DNA of 7,520 nt from an uncultured Mediterranea sp. (GTDB lineage Bacteria > Bacteroidota > Bacteroidia > Bacteroidales > Bacteroidaceae): the NCBI GenBank assembly GCA_946007445.1, contig CAMGAL010000097.1, forward strand, positions 1 through 7,520. The letters run 5' to 3'. Under the pieces are notes generated by a model. The model had not been told where the DNA came from, ran no database searches, and saw only the letters and a program-made list of their open reading frames with translations. Every line of letters begins with the position of its first letter. The stretch's first letter is position 1. Positions 1 to 6,979 of this stretch are shown here, one piece after another. The translations under genes were made by a program, and so were the position numbers.

Positions 1-46
1 GTCCGGTGGAATGCTTTTTGCATAGTAAAACATCCATACTCTGCCC

Positions 47-2191
47 TCAGCTCTTCCCTGCGAGGCCTCGCAACGTCAACGAGATGCGGCGGCGCTCGAG
101 GTCGATGTCCAGCACACGGACACGCAGCTGCTGATGGATGCTGACCACTTCGTCCGGGCGGTTGATGCGGCGGTCGGCCATCTGCGAGATGTGGAGCAAG
201 CCGTTCTCCTTGATGCCGATATCGACGAAGGCGCCGAAGTTGGTGATGTTGGTCACGATGCCGGGCAGTTCCATGCCGGGATGGAGGTCGTCGATGGTGT
301 GGACGGAGGAGTCGAACTCGAAGACGGTGATGGGACCGCGAGGGTCGCGGCCGGGCTTCTCCAGCTCCTGCAGGATGTCGTGCAGGGTGGGGAGGCCCAC
401 GGTGGGGGAGAGGTAGCGCTCCGGTTGGATGCGTCGGCGCAGGTCGGCACTGGCGATGAGCTGCTCGATGCTGCAGCCCAGGTCGGCTGCCATCCGCTCC
501 ACGAGCGGATAGCTCTCGGGGTGGACGGCCGTGTTGTCCAGCGGATGGGTGGCACCGGGGATGCGCAGGAAGCCGGCACACTGCTCGAAGGCTTTGGCCC
601 CCATGCGGGGCACCTGCAGCAGCTGGCGGCGCGAGCTGAAGGGCCCGTGCTGCGAGCGATACTCCACGATGTTGCGGGCCAGGGCAGGACCCAGTCCGGC
701 GATGTAGGTCAGCAGGTGGCTGCTGGCCGTGTTGAGGTTGACGCCTACCTGGTTGACGCACTGCTCCACCACCTGGTCGAGCATCCGCTTGAGCTTCGTC
801 TGGTCCACATCGTGCTGATACTGGCCCACGCCGATGGACTTGGGGTCAATCTTGACCAGTTCGGCCAGGGGGTCCATCAGTCGGCGGGCGATGGAGACGG
901 CTCCGCGCACGGTGACGTCGTAGTCGGGAAACTCCTCGCGGGCCACCTTGGAGGCCGAGTAGATGGAGGCTCCTTGCTCGCTCACCACGAAGACTTGGAT
1001 GTTGCTGCCCAGCTGCATCTGCTGCAGGAAGCGCTCGGTCTCGCGGCTGGCGGTGCCGTTGCCCACGGCGATGGCTTCGATGCGGTAGGCCTCTATCATC
1101 TGGCTGAGCTTGGCCATGGCCTCACGCGTCTTGCTGACGGGCGGGTGGGGGTAGATGTTCTCGTTGTGGAGCAGCTGCCCCTGGGCGTCGAGGCACACCA
1201 CCTTGCAGCCGGTGCGGAAGCCCGGGTCGATGCCCATGACACGCTTCTGTCCCAGGGGGGCGGCCATGAGCAGCTGGCGTAGGTTGGTGGCAAAGACGCG
1301 GATGGCCTCGTCGTCGGCCAGCTCCTTGCTGCGGGCGGCAAACTCGGTCTCGATGGAGGGCTTCAGCAGCCGCTTGTAGGCGTCGCGGATGGCCTCGTCC
1401 ACCTGCTCGGTGCAGGCGCCACGGCCGTGCAGGTAGAGACGTTCGAGCCGCTCGTGGCACTGCTCGTTGTCGGTGTCGATAGAGACCTTTAGGATGCCCT
1501 CGGCCTCGGCGCGTCGGATGGCCAGCAGGCGGTGAGAGCTGCAGCGGTGGAGCGACTCGTCGCAGTCGAAGTAGTCGCGGTAGTTGGCTCCGGCCTCCTC
1601 TTGTCCCTTCACTACGCGGGCTTGCAGCCGGGCCTGACGCTCGAAGGTCTGGCGCACGCGCTGGCGTGCCCGGGTATCTTCGTTGATCTGTTCGGCCAGG
1701 ATGTCGCGTGCACCGCGCAGGGCCTCTTCCACATCCTTCACCTCCCCTTTGACGTAGGCTCGGGCCGCCGCTTCGGGGTGCGGGTCGCGTTGCTGCATCA
1801 GTAGCCGGGCCAGGGGCTCCAACCCTCGCTGGCGTGCCATTTCGGCCCGGGTGCGCCGCTTCGGCTTGTAGGGCAGGTAGAGGTCTTCCAGCTGGGTGGA
1901 GTCCCAGCAGGAGTCGATGCTCTGGCGCAGCTCGTCGGTCAGCCGGCCTTGCTCCTCGATGGTGCGCAGGATGGTCTGCTTGCGTTGGGCCAGCTCGTTG
2001 AGCCGGTCGTGCTGGCTGCGTATCTCTTCGATCTGTACCTCGTCGAGCGAGCCTGTGGCTTCCTTGCGGTAGCGGGCTATGAAGGGGACGGTGGCTCCGT
2101 CGGCCAGTAGGCGCAGGGTAGCTTCTACCTGGCGGAGCTGGATGCCCAGCTTTTGGGCAATCAGCGTGGGGAAAGTGTTGTCTGTCATCAT
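47..2191 (-). CDS. tex: Tex family S1 RNA-binding protein (transcription accessory protein)
   Basis: This complete 714-residue protein is a close fit to Tex, a cytoplasmic nucleic-acid-binding protein tied to transcription and RNA handling in other bacteria. Domains in order: a helical Tex N-terminal region (about 1-190, with the family-like stretch VPFIARYRKE at 35-44 and LPYKPKRRTR at 106-115); a YqgF/RNase H-like fold (about 317-455, opening MGIDPGFRTGCK and containing VGNGTASRETE); helix-hairpin-helix repeats (about 480-545, NTASSHLLTYIAGLGPALARNIVEYR read in two parts at 487-512); and a C-terminal S1 domain (638-708, with GIVTNITNFGAFVDIG and GLLHIS). The length is normal for the family. 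Translation may start at either of two adjacent ATGs (2191 or 2188). The stop is TGA. No Shine-Dalgarno sequence is visible, and a TATCTTTG -7 element lies about 39 bp upstream of the start. Nothing appears broken. Its exact role in this organism is inferred from the family. Confidence 0.97.
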   Translation of the reverse strand: MMTDNTFPTLIAQKLGIQLRQVEATLRLLADGATVPFIARYRKEATGSLDEVQIEEIRSQHDRLNELAQRKQTILRTIEEQGRLTDELRQSIDSCWDSTQLEDLYLPYKPKRRTRAEMARQRGLEPLARLLMQQRDPHPEAAARAYVKGEVKDVEEALRGARDILAEQINEDTRARQRVRQTFERQARLQARVVKGQEEAGANYRDYFDCDESLHRCSSHRLLAIRRAEAEGILKVSIDTDNEQCHERLERLYLHGRGACTEQVDEAIRDAYKRLLKPSIETEFAARSKELADDEAIRVFATNLRQLLMAAPLGQKRVMGIDPGFRTGCKVVCLDAQGQLLHNENIYPHPPVSKTREAMAKLSQMIEAYRIEAIAVGNGTASRETERFLQQMQLGSNIQVFVVSEQGASIYSASKVAREEFPDYDVTVRGAVSIARRLMDPLAELVKIDPKSIGVGQYQHDVDQTKLKRMLDQVVEQCVNQVGVNLNTASSHLLTYIAGLGPALARNIVEYRSQHGPFSSRRQLLQVPRMGAKAFEQCAGFLRIPGATHPLDNTAVHPESYPLVERMAADLGCSIEQLIASADLRRRIQPERYLSPTVGLPTLHDILQELEKPGRDPRGPITVFEFDSSVHTIDDLHPGMELPGIVTNITNFGAFVDIGIKENGLLHISQMADRRINRPDEVVSIHQQLRVRVLDIDLERRRISLTLRGLAGKS

Positions 2192-2229
2192 GTTCTGTAT
2201 ATGGCGCTATGGGGCGCTTCATGCGGCTG

Positions 2230-2237
2230 CAAAGATA
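2230..2237 (-). promoter_or_regulatory. Probable -7 promoter element of tex
   Basis: Read on the minus strand, the octamer is TATCTTTG, an exact match to the Bacteroidetes -7 consensus TAnnTTTG. It would start transcription about 30 nt before the tex ATG. At the expected distance upstream there is no clear TTTG -33 box, only a weak TGGTTC-like stretch, so the assignment rests on the -7 match and its position in the divergent gap 2192-2329. Confidence 0.45.
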
Positions 2238-2275
2238 AGGAAAAAAGTCGGATGAACCATTTTCCCCGTTGCGCA

Positions 2276-2307
2276 TTTGGGCGTTTCGGAAATTTTGTCT
2301 AATTTTG
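2276..2307 (+). promoter_or_regulatory. Bacteroidetes-type promoter for the metallophosphatase gene
   Basis: A -33 box TTTG (2276-2279) and a -7 box TAATTTTG (2300-2307) are separated by exactly 20 bp, matching the TTTG/TAnnTTTG promoter recognised by the primary sigma factor of Bacteroidetes. Transcription would start near 2313-2316, leaving a leader of only about 15 nt before the ATG at 2330. The gene has just a short A-rich stretch (CCAAAGATT) in place of a Shine-Dalgarno sequence, which is usual for this phylum. Confidence 0.75.
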
Positions 2308-2329
2308 CCTCCGAATTTGACCAAAGATT

Positions 2330-4078
2330 ATGCGAAAGACTCTTGCCATATTCCTGGCTCTGATGGCTATCAGCCTTGGTTGCTTTGCCGCCGATCGGGT
2401 GGTAAAGCTCAAAATTGTGCAAACCAGCGATATTCATGGAAGCTACTATTCCACCGACCTGCGTTCGGGAGTGGAGACTTCCGGCAGCCTGGCTCGCGTC
2501 CACGCCTTTGTGCAGAAGAAACGTGAGTTGTATGGAGACAACCTCATTTTGCTGGAAAACGGTGACATCTTGCAGGGACAGCCCACGGCCTACTATTACA
2601 ACTATATAGACACGGTATCTCCCCATCTGACGGCTGCGATGATGAACTTCATGGGCTACCATGCGGCTACGGTGGGCAACCACGATGTGGAGACAGGCCG
2701 CTCGGTGATGGACCGCTGGGCCGGTCAGTGCCAATGCCCCATGTTGGGGGCTAACATCATTGATACCGCCACCGGCGAACCCCATTTCAAACCCTACACC
2801 ATCATTCAACGCGACGGGGTGAAGATTGCCGTACTGGGCATGATTACCCCGGCCATTCCCGTATGGCTGAGCGAGCATCTGTGGCGCGGATTGCGTTTTG
2901 ACGACATGGAGGAGACGGCCCGCCGCTGGGTGGACATCATCCGCCGTCGGGAGAAGCCCGACGTGCTGATAGGACTCTTCCACTCGGGTGTAGAGGCTCT
3001 CACCATGATGGACCGCTATCGCGAGAACGCCTCGGTGGAGGTGGCCCGACGGGTACCCGGATTCGACATCGTCCTGGCGGGGCATGACCACAAGCCCCTG
3101 CGCACCAAGGTGTGCAACGTAGTAGGCGACTCGGTGCTGGTCATGAACCCCGGTGTCGGGGGCGCGAAGGTGGTGAACATCGATGTGCAACTCACCCTAC
3201 GCAAGCACAAGGTGGTCGGGAAGAAAATCAGCGGAGTGCTCTCCAATACGAATAATTATGGCATCAGCGAGGAGTTTATGCAGCACTTTGACCCGCAGCT
3301 GCAACAGCTCAAGAAGTTCGTTTCGCAGAAGATAGGTTCGATGAACGAGACCATCTCCATACGCGACGCTGTCTTTGGCCCGTCGGGATTCATCGACCTG
3401 ATCCACTCCCTGCAGCTGGCCTTCACCGGGGCTGACATCTCGCTGACGGCACCTCTTGCGTGCGACATCACCATCCCCCGGGGCGACCTGACCGTGGGCG
3501 ATATGTTCAACCTCTATGTGTTTGAGAATCGGCTCTACACCATGCGCCTCTCAGGGCGCGAAGTCCATCGGATGCTGGAGATGTCGTACGACCAATGGAC
3601 CGCACAGATGACATCGGAAGAGGACCATCTGATTCGGTTCCGCCCTGCAGGCGAGTGGACCGGCAGGAAGGGCTGCGATCTGCTGGAGAACTATCTCTAC
3701 AATTTCGATTCTGCGGCAGGCATCCGCTATACGGTGGATGTCTCCAAACCCGAAGGCCAACGAGTGCATATCGAGTGCATGGCAGACGGTACTCCGTTTG
3801 ACGAGAACCGCTTCTACCGGGTAGCCGTCAACTCTTACCGGGGTACCGGCGGCGGCGAGTTCCTGACCAAGGGCGCCGGCATACCGCAGGAAGAGTTGGC
3901 CTCGCGCATCCTCTTCTCTACCGATCGCGATATGCGCTACTACCTCATGCAGTACATCGAGGAGCAGCAATCCATATCACCTCGCCCCCTCAACCAGTGG
4001 AAGTTCGTCCCGAGTGAATGGACCGTACCTGCTGCCCGGCGTGACTATCGGTTGATGTATGGCGACACGATACAATAA
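2330..4078 (+). CDS. Exported bifunctional metallophosphatase/5'-nucleotidase (UshA/CpdB-like)
   Basis: This 582-residue enzyme probably hydrolyses nucleotides or related phosphoesters outside the inner membrane using a two-metal centre. Residues 1-20 form a signal peptide. The N-terminal calcineurin-like metallophosphatase domain has all the expected metal ligands: TSDIHG (D34, H36), NGDILQG (D79), GNHD (N117, H118), FHSG (H217) and GHDH (H251, H253). The C-terminal 5'-nucleotidase domain starts near 340 (FGPSGFIDLIHSLQLAFTG, read at 353-371, then GDLTVGDMFNLYVFEN) and contains YRGTGGGEF, typical of the substrate pocket. The length is normal for the family and the frame is intact. C18 sits in SLGC, a poor lipobox, so a periplasmic protein cleaved after A20 or a lipoprotein are both possible. 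Substrate preference (nucleoside monophosphates, cyclic nucleotides or UDP-sugars) cannot be decided from sequence. A good promoter lies just upstream. The next gene follows after 60 bp in the same direction, so co-transcription is possible. Confidence 0.93.
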   Translation: MRKTLAIFLALMAISLGCFAADRVVKLKIVQTSDIHGSYYSTDLRSGVETSGSLARVHAFVQKKRELYGDNLILLENGDILQGQPTAYYYNYIDTVSPHLTAAMMNFMGYHAATVGNHDVETGRSVMDRWAGQCQCPMLGANIIDTATGEPHFKPYTIIQRDGVKIAVLGMITPAIPVWLSEHLWRGLRFDDMEETARRWVDIIRRREKPDVLIGLFHSGVEALTMMDRYRENASVEVARRVPGFDIVLAGHDHKPLRTKVCNVVGDSVLVMNPGVGGAKVVNIDVQLTLRKHKVVGKKISGVLSNTNNYGISEEFMQHFDPQLQQLKKFVSQKIGSMNETISIRDAVFGPSGFIDLIHSLQLAFTGADISLTAPLACDITIPRGDLTVGDMFNLYVFENRLYTMRLSGREVHRMLEMSYDQWTAQMTSEEDHLIRFRPAGEWTGRKGCDLLENYLYNFDSAAGIRYTVDVSKPEGQRVHIECMADGTPFDENRFYRVAVNSYRGTGGGEFLTKGAGIPQEELASRILFSTDRDMRYYLMQYIEEQQSISPRPLNQWKFVPSEWTVPAARRDYRLMYGDTIQ

Positions 4079-4138
4079 GTCAAAAGCTGACACACACACA
4101 AACTATCTATATAAGCGATTAAAGAAATTGAAACGGAC

Positions 4139-4498
4139 GTGAAACAGACAGGTTACAGACATTCCTTGACAGCGATGCTTCTGCTGGCACTCTTTGCCGG
4201 TTACCTGATCGGCATCATGAGCTTTACGCACGTCCATTGTGTCAATGGTGTGATGATTGTTCATTCACACCCTTTCCAAGGCTCTCACGACCACACGGCA
4301 AGCGACACCCTCACACTTCACTTTCTCTCTACTTTCGACACCCTGGAGCCTGTCGGATGCGATGTGCTGCATCCGGTGTGGCAACTGCTGGCGTTGCTGG
4401 ACGAGGAGTGCGAGGTCATTCTGGCCGAAGTGCAGTCGGTCATGCCTCCCCAACTGCGTGCCCCTCCTTCCGGCGTTGAGCAGGTATTTGTCGGATAA
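4139..4498 (+). CDS. Small His-rich envelope protein beside a TonB receptor
   Basis: I recognise the general type (short His-rich Bacteroidetes envelope proteins next to TonB receptors) but not a characterised family. The 119-residue product has a charged N-terminus (K2, R7, H8), then a hydrophobic segment (about 12-28) acting as signal or anchor. Directly after it come three His-x-His pairs: HVH (31-33), HSH (42-44) and HDH (50-52), plus Cys at 34, 74 and 91. This arrangement would place a metal-binding face on the periplasmic side. The C-terminal half (about 56-119) is unremarkable and has no second clear membrane segment. Translation starts at GTG; an in-frame stop at 4112-4114 leaves no better start, and the first internal ATG (codon 13) would cut into the hydrophobic segment. 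Upstream are five CA dinucleotides (4091-4100) but no clear promoter. It lies 102 bp before the receptor gene, in the same direction. A metal-related role is inference. Confidence 0.8.
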   Translation: MKQTGYRHSLTAMLLLALFAGYLIGIMSFTHVHCVNGVMIVHSHPFQGSHDHTASDTLTLHFLSTFDTLEPVGCDVLHPVWQLLALLDEECEVILAEVQSVMPPQLRAPPSGVEQVFVG

Positions 4499-4512
4499 TT
4501 CCTGATGTTTTA

Positions 4513-4539
4513 GTAGGAACGGATTCGCTCCGTCCCTAC
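4513..4539. repeat. REP-like hairpin between the His-rich gene and the receptor gene
   Basis: The arms GTAGGAACGGA (4513-4523) and TCCGTCCCTAC (4529-4539) pair at 10 of 11 positions with one A-C mismatch, around a 5-base loop TTCGC. It begins 14 bp after the stop of the His-rich gene and ends 61 bp before the receptor ATG. No T-run follows it on the plus strand, so it does not look like a normal intrinsic terminator. It may be a dispersed palindromic repeat, or an RNA structure in the leader of the receptor transcript that limits read-through or protects the mRNA end. Confidence 0.6.
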
Positions 4540-4600
4540 GGTTGTGGTGTGTCCATACGTCGGGATTCACCATTTATCACTCATTTTTTGATTTTTACCC

Positions 4601-6904
4601 ATGAAGCAATACTTTTGGATGCTGGTGCTTGCAGTGGCAGGCATCGCACAGACGGTGTGTGCCGTCAATCCCATCAAGGAGGGAAACATGATTTCCGGCC
4701 ACGTGGTCGTGAAAGGAAGTGAAGAAAATATTCCGTATGCCACTATCCTGATTCAGGAGAATGGCCGCGGAACAGTCAGTAACGAACAGGGGCAGTTTGA
4801 GTTTCGCAACCTGACTCCCGGCAAGTATCATCTGCGCGTATCGGCTGTAGGCTACAAGACGCAGGTGAAGCAAGTGGTGGTGCAGCGCGACTATACCGCC
4901 TTGCTCCATTTCCAGCTGGAGGAAGAGGTGTTCACCACCGACGAAGTGGTGGTGTCGGCCAATCGCAACGAGGTGAGCCGCAAGGAGGCACCCGTGGTGG
5001 TCAACGTGGTGGGGCCGCGCCTGTTTGAGATGGTTAACTCCACCGACTTGGCCAAGAGTCTCAACTACCAGTCGGGCCTGCGGGTGGAGAACAACTGCCA
5101 AAACTGCGGTTTCCCCCAGGTGCGCATCAATGGTCTGGAAGGCCCTTATTCACAGATACTCATCAACAGCCGCCCCGTGGTGAGCGCCCTGAGCGGCGTG
5201 TACGGGCTGGAGCAGATTCCGGTCAACATGATTGAGCGCGTCGAGGTGGTGCGAGGCGGCGGTTCGGCCCTGTTTGGCGCCAATGCCGTGGGAGGCACCA
5301 TCAACATCATTACCAAAGACCCCGTGAGCAACTCGTTTCAGCTCTCCAGCACCCTCTCCAACATGGATGGCGAGTCGTGGGAGCAGTACATGGGTGCCAA
5401 TGTTTCGATGGTGGCACCGGACAACTCCTATGGGCTGGCCCTCTACGAGAGCTATCGCAACCGCAACCCCTACGACCGCGATGGCGACGGCTTCTCGGAG
5501 TTGGGCAAGCTCAACATGAATACCTTCGGTCTGAGGGCCTACTATCGTCCCACGAAGTTCAGCCGCATCGGGCTGGAGTATCACACCACCAACGAGATGC
5601 GTCGCGGAGGAAACCACTTCGACCTGCAACCCCATGAAGCCGACATCACCGAGCAGACGCGTCACGTCATCAACAGCGGAGGCCTGACCTACGACCTCAT
5701 CTGGAAGGAGTATCAGCACAAGCTCTCGTTCTACTCCTCCCTGCAGCACACCGACCGCAACAGCTACTACGGGGCACAACGCGACCCCAATGCCTATGGC
5801 AAGACCAGCGACCTGACCTGGGTGGGCGGTGCCATGTATGTGGGGCAGCTGGCGCAGTGTCTGTTCGCTCCCTCCACCTTCACAGCGGGACTGGAGTATC
5901 AGCAGAACAGGCTGCACGATGTCATGACGGGCTATCACCGAGATATGAAGCAGGACGTACGCATCGGTAGCCTCTTCTTGCAAAACGAGTGGAAGGCGGG
6001 CCAACTCTCCATCCTGGCCGGCGTGCGGGCCGACAACCACAACCTCATTGACGGACTCATCCTGAGCCCCCGCCTCAACCTGCTCTATAAACCCACCGAC
6101 GACCTGCAGGCACGCCTGACCTATTCGACCGGCTTCCGTGCGCCACAAGCCTACGACGAAGACCTCCACGTCACCGCTGTAGGAGGCGAGGGAGTACAGA
6201 TTCGGCTGGCCGACGGTCTGCGCGAGGAGCGCAGCAACAGCTTCAGCGGTTCGGTGGACTACACCCTGCACCTCGGTCACTGGCAGGCCAATGTGCTGCT
6301 CGAAGGTTTCTATACCCACCTGGACGATGTCTTCGTGCTGGAGGATGTGGGCAAGAACGAGGCCGGCGATGTTATCAAAGAGCGCCGCAACTGTGCCGGC
6401 GCCAAGGTGTATGGCGCCAACCTGGATGCCAAGATATCTCACGGGCGCGAAGCCTCCTTACAGAAGGGCTTCACCGCACAGCGCAGCCGCTACACGCAGT
6501 CCGAGGTTTGGACCGAGGTGGATGGGGTGAGCCTCACCACTCGTCGTATGCCTCGCACGCCCGACTATTACGGCTACTTCACCTTTGCCTCCCAGCCTAC
6601 CAAGCACTTCGACTTCTCGCTGTCGGGTACCTATACCGGCCGGATGATTGTGCCCCACTATGCCGGCTACATCGAACAGGATCGCATGGAGCATACCCCT
6701 CAGTTCCTCGACCTGAACCTGAAACTCAACTACACCTTCATCCTACACGACCACATCAAGCTGCAGCTCAACACCGGTGTGCAGAACATCTTCAACAGCT
6801 TCCAGAAGGATCTGGATAAGGGCGAGTTCCGCGATGCCGGCTACTTCTACGGTCCCACGCAGCCTCGCACCTTCTTTGTCGGTTTCAAGATATTTAATGG
6901 ATAA
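4601..6904 (+). CDS. TonB-dependent outer membrane receptor with carboxypeptidase-regulatory-like N-domain
   Basis: This 767-residue protein is a complete TonB-dependent transporter of the outer membrane. In order: a signal peptide (1-21, cleavage likely after VCA); a carboxypeptidase-regulatory-like beta-sandwich (about 31-107, with ISGHVVVKG, TVSNEQGQFEF and VSAVGYKT), common in Bacteroidetes receptors; a TonB-box-like stretch (TTDEVVVSANR, 112-122); the plug (about 125-241, with QVRINGLEG, IERVEVVRGGGSALFG and GGTINIITKDP); and a 22-strand-type barrel to the C-terminus (GVQNIF and a final FFVGFKIF, an outer-membrane insertion signal). The plug has a CxxC pair (C166, C169), and the early barrel has a DxDxDG loop (292-297) like a calcium-binding loop. 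The overall pattern resembles heme, cobalamin or metal receptors (HmuR/CirA/BtuB class) rather than SusC: it is far shorter than SusC and has no SusD partner. The ligand is unknown; the preceding HxH protein suggests a metal or metal complex. A bidirectional terminator follows 10 bp after the stop. Confidence 0.95.
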   Translation: MKQYFWMLVLAVAGIAQTVCAVNPIKEGNMISGHVVVKGSEENIPYATILIQENGRGTVSNEQGQFEFRNLTPGKYHLRVSAVGYKTQVKQVVVQRDYTALLHFQLEEEVFTTDEVVVSANRNEVSRKEAPVVVNVVGPRLFEMVNSTDLAKSLNYQSGLRVENNCQNCGFPQVRINGLEGPYSQILINSRPVVSALSGVYGLEQIPVNMIERVEVVRGGGSALFGANAVGGTINIITKDPVSNSFQLSSTLSNMDGESWEQYMGANVSMVAPDNSYGLALYESYRNRNPYDRDGDGFSELGKLNMNTFGLRAYYRPTKFSRIGLEYHTTNEMRRGGNHFDLQPHEADITEQTRHVINSGGLTYDLIWKEYQHKLSFYSSLQHTDRNSYYGAQRDPNAYGKTSDLTWVGGAMYVGQLAQCLFAPSTFTAGLEYQQNRLHDVMTGYHRDMKQDVRIGSLFLQNEWKAGQLSILAGVRADNHNLIDGLILSPRLNLLYKPTDDLQARLTYSTGFRAPQAYDEDLHVTAVGGEGVQIRLADGLREERSNSFSGSVDYTLHLGHWQANVLLEGFYTHLDDVFVLEDVGKNEAGDVIKERRNCAGAKVYGANLDAKISHGREASLQKGFTAQRSRYTQSEVWTEVDGVSLTTRRMPRTPDYYGYFTFASQPTKHFDFSLSGTYTGRMIVPHYAGYIEQDRMEHTPQFLDLNLKLNYTFILHDHIKLQLNTGVQNIFNSFQKDLDKGEFRDAGYFYGPTQPRTFFVGFKIFNG

Positions 6905-6914
6905 TCATATAAAA

Positions 6915-6961
6915 GTAGGAGGTAAACACCGATTGACGGATGTTTACCTCCTACAGTTTTT
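6915..6961. terminator. Bidirectional intrinsic terminator between convergent genes
   Basis: A perfect 14-bp stem is formed by GTAGGAGGTAAACA (6915-6928) and its complement at 6941-6954, with a 12-base loop that can add three more pairs (CCG with CGG) and one bulged base. On the plus strand it is followed by AGTTTTTA; on the minus strand by TTTTATA. It lies 10 bp after the receptor stop and 25 bp beyond the end of the minus-strand membrane protein gene, so it can end transcription from both sides. Confidence 0.9.
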
Positions 6962-6979
6962 ATGGATAGCAAGCGGGGC

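Noticed and set aside
11..23. Small hairpin ATGC-TTTTT-GCAT downstream of tex, possible terminator
   Set aside because: It has only four base pairs and no T-run after it on the minus strand, so it is too weak to call.
134..1282. 382-codon open frame on the plus strand opposite tex
   Set aside because: It is fully antisense to a clear Tex gene in GC-rich DNA; its translation is a low-complexity mix rich in G, A, V, D, H and L with no domain.
1122..2324. 400-codon minus-strand frame overlapping the tex N-terminal half, with its first ATG upstream of the tex start
   Set aside because: The translation is rich in Pro, Arg, Ala and Gly as expected for a shifted frame of a GC-rich gene. It overlaps Tex in the same direction and has no recognisable domain.
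2219..3190. 323-codon minus-strand frame opposite the metallophosphatase
   Set aside because: It is a shadow of the plus-strand gene, with no signature or start signal, and covers the promoter region of both neighbours.
4079..4091. GTCA-n5-TGAC inverted repeat just after the nucleotidase stop, possible terminator or operator
   Set aside because: A four-base-pair arm is expected by chance and no T-run follows.
5150..6442. 430-codon minus-strand frame opposite the TonB receptor
   Set aside because: It is antisense to a well-supported receptor; the Val/Gly/His-rich composition and lack of motifs mark it as a shadow.
4601..6904. SusC-type polysaccharide utilisation receptor
   Set aside because: The protein is 767 residues, not about 1,000, no SusD-like gene or glycoside hydrolase is present, and the plug and barrel motifs fit the heme/cobalamin/metal receptor class better.
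6940..6969. Nine-codon reading frame (MFTSYSFYG) following AGGAGG in the terminator
   Set aside because: The AGGAGG is locked in the perfect stem, the spacing to the ATG is too long at 16 bases, and the frame lies in the terminator arm.
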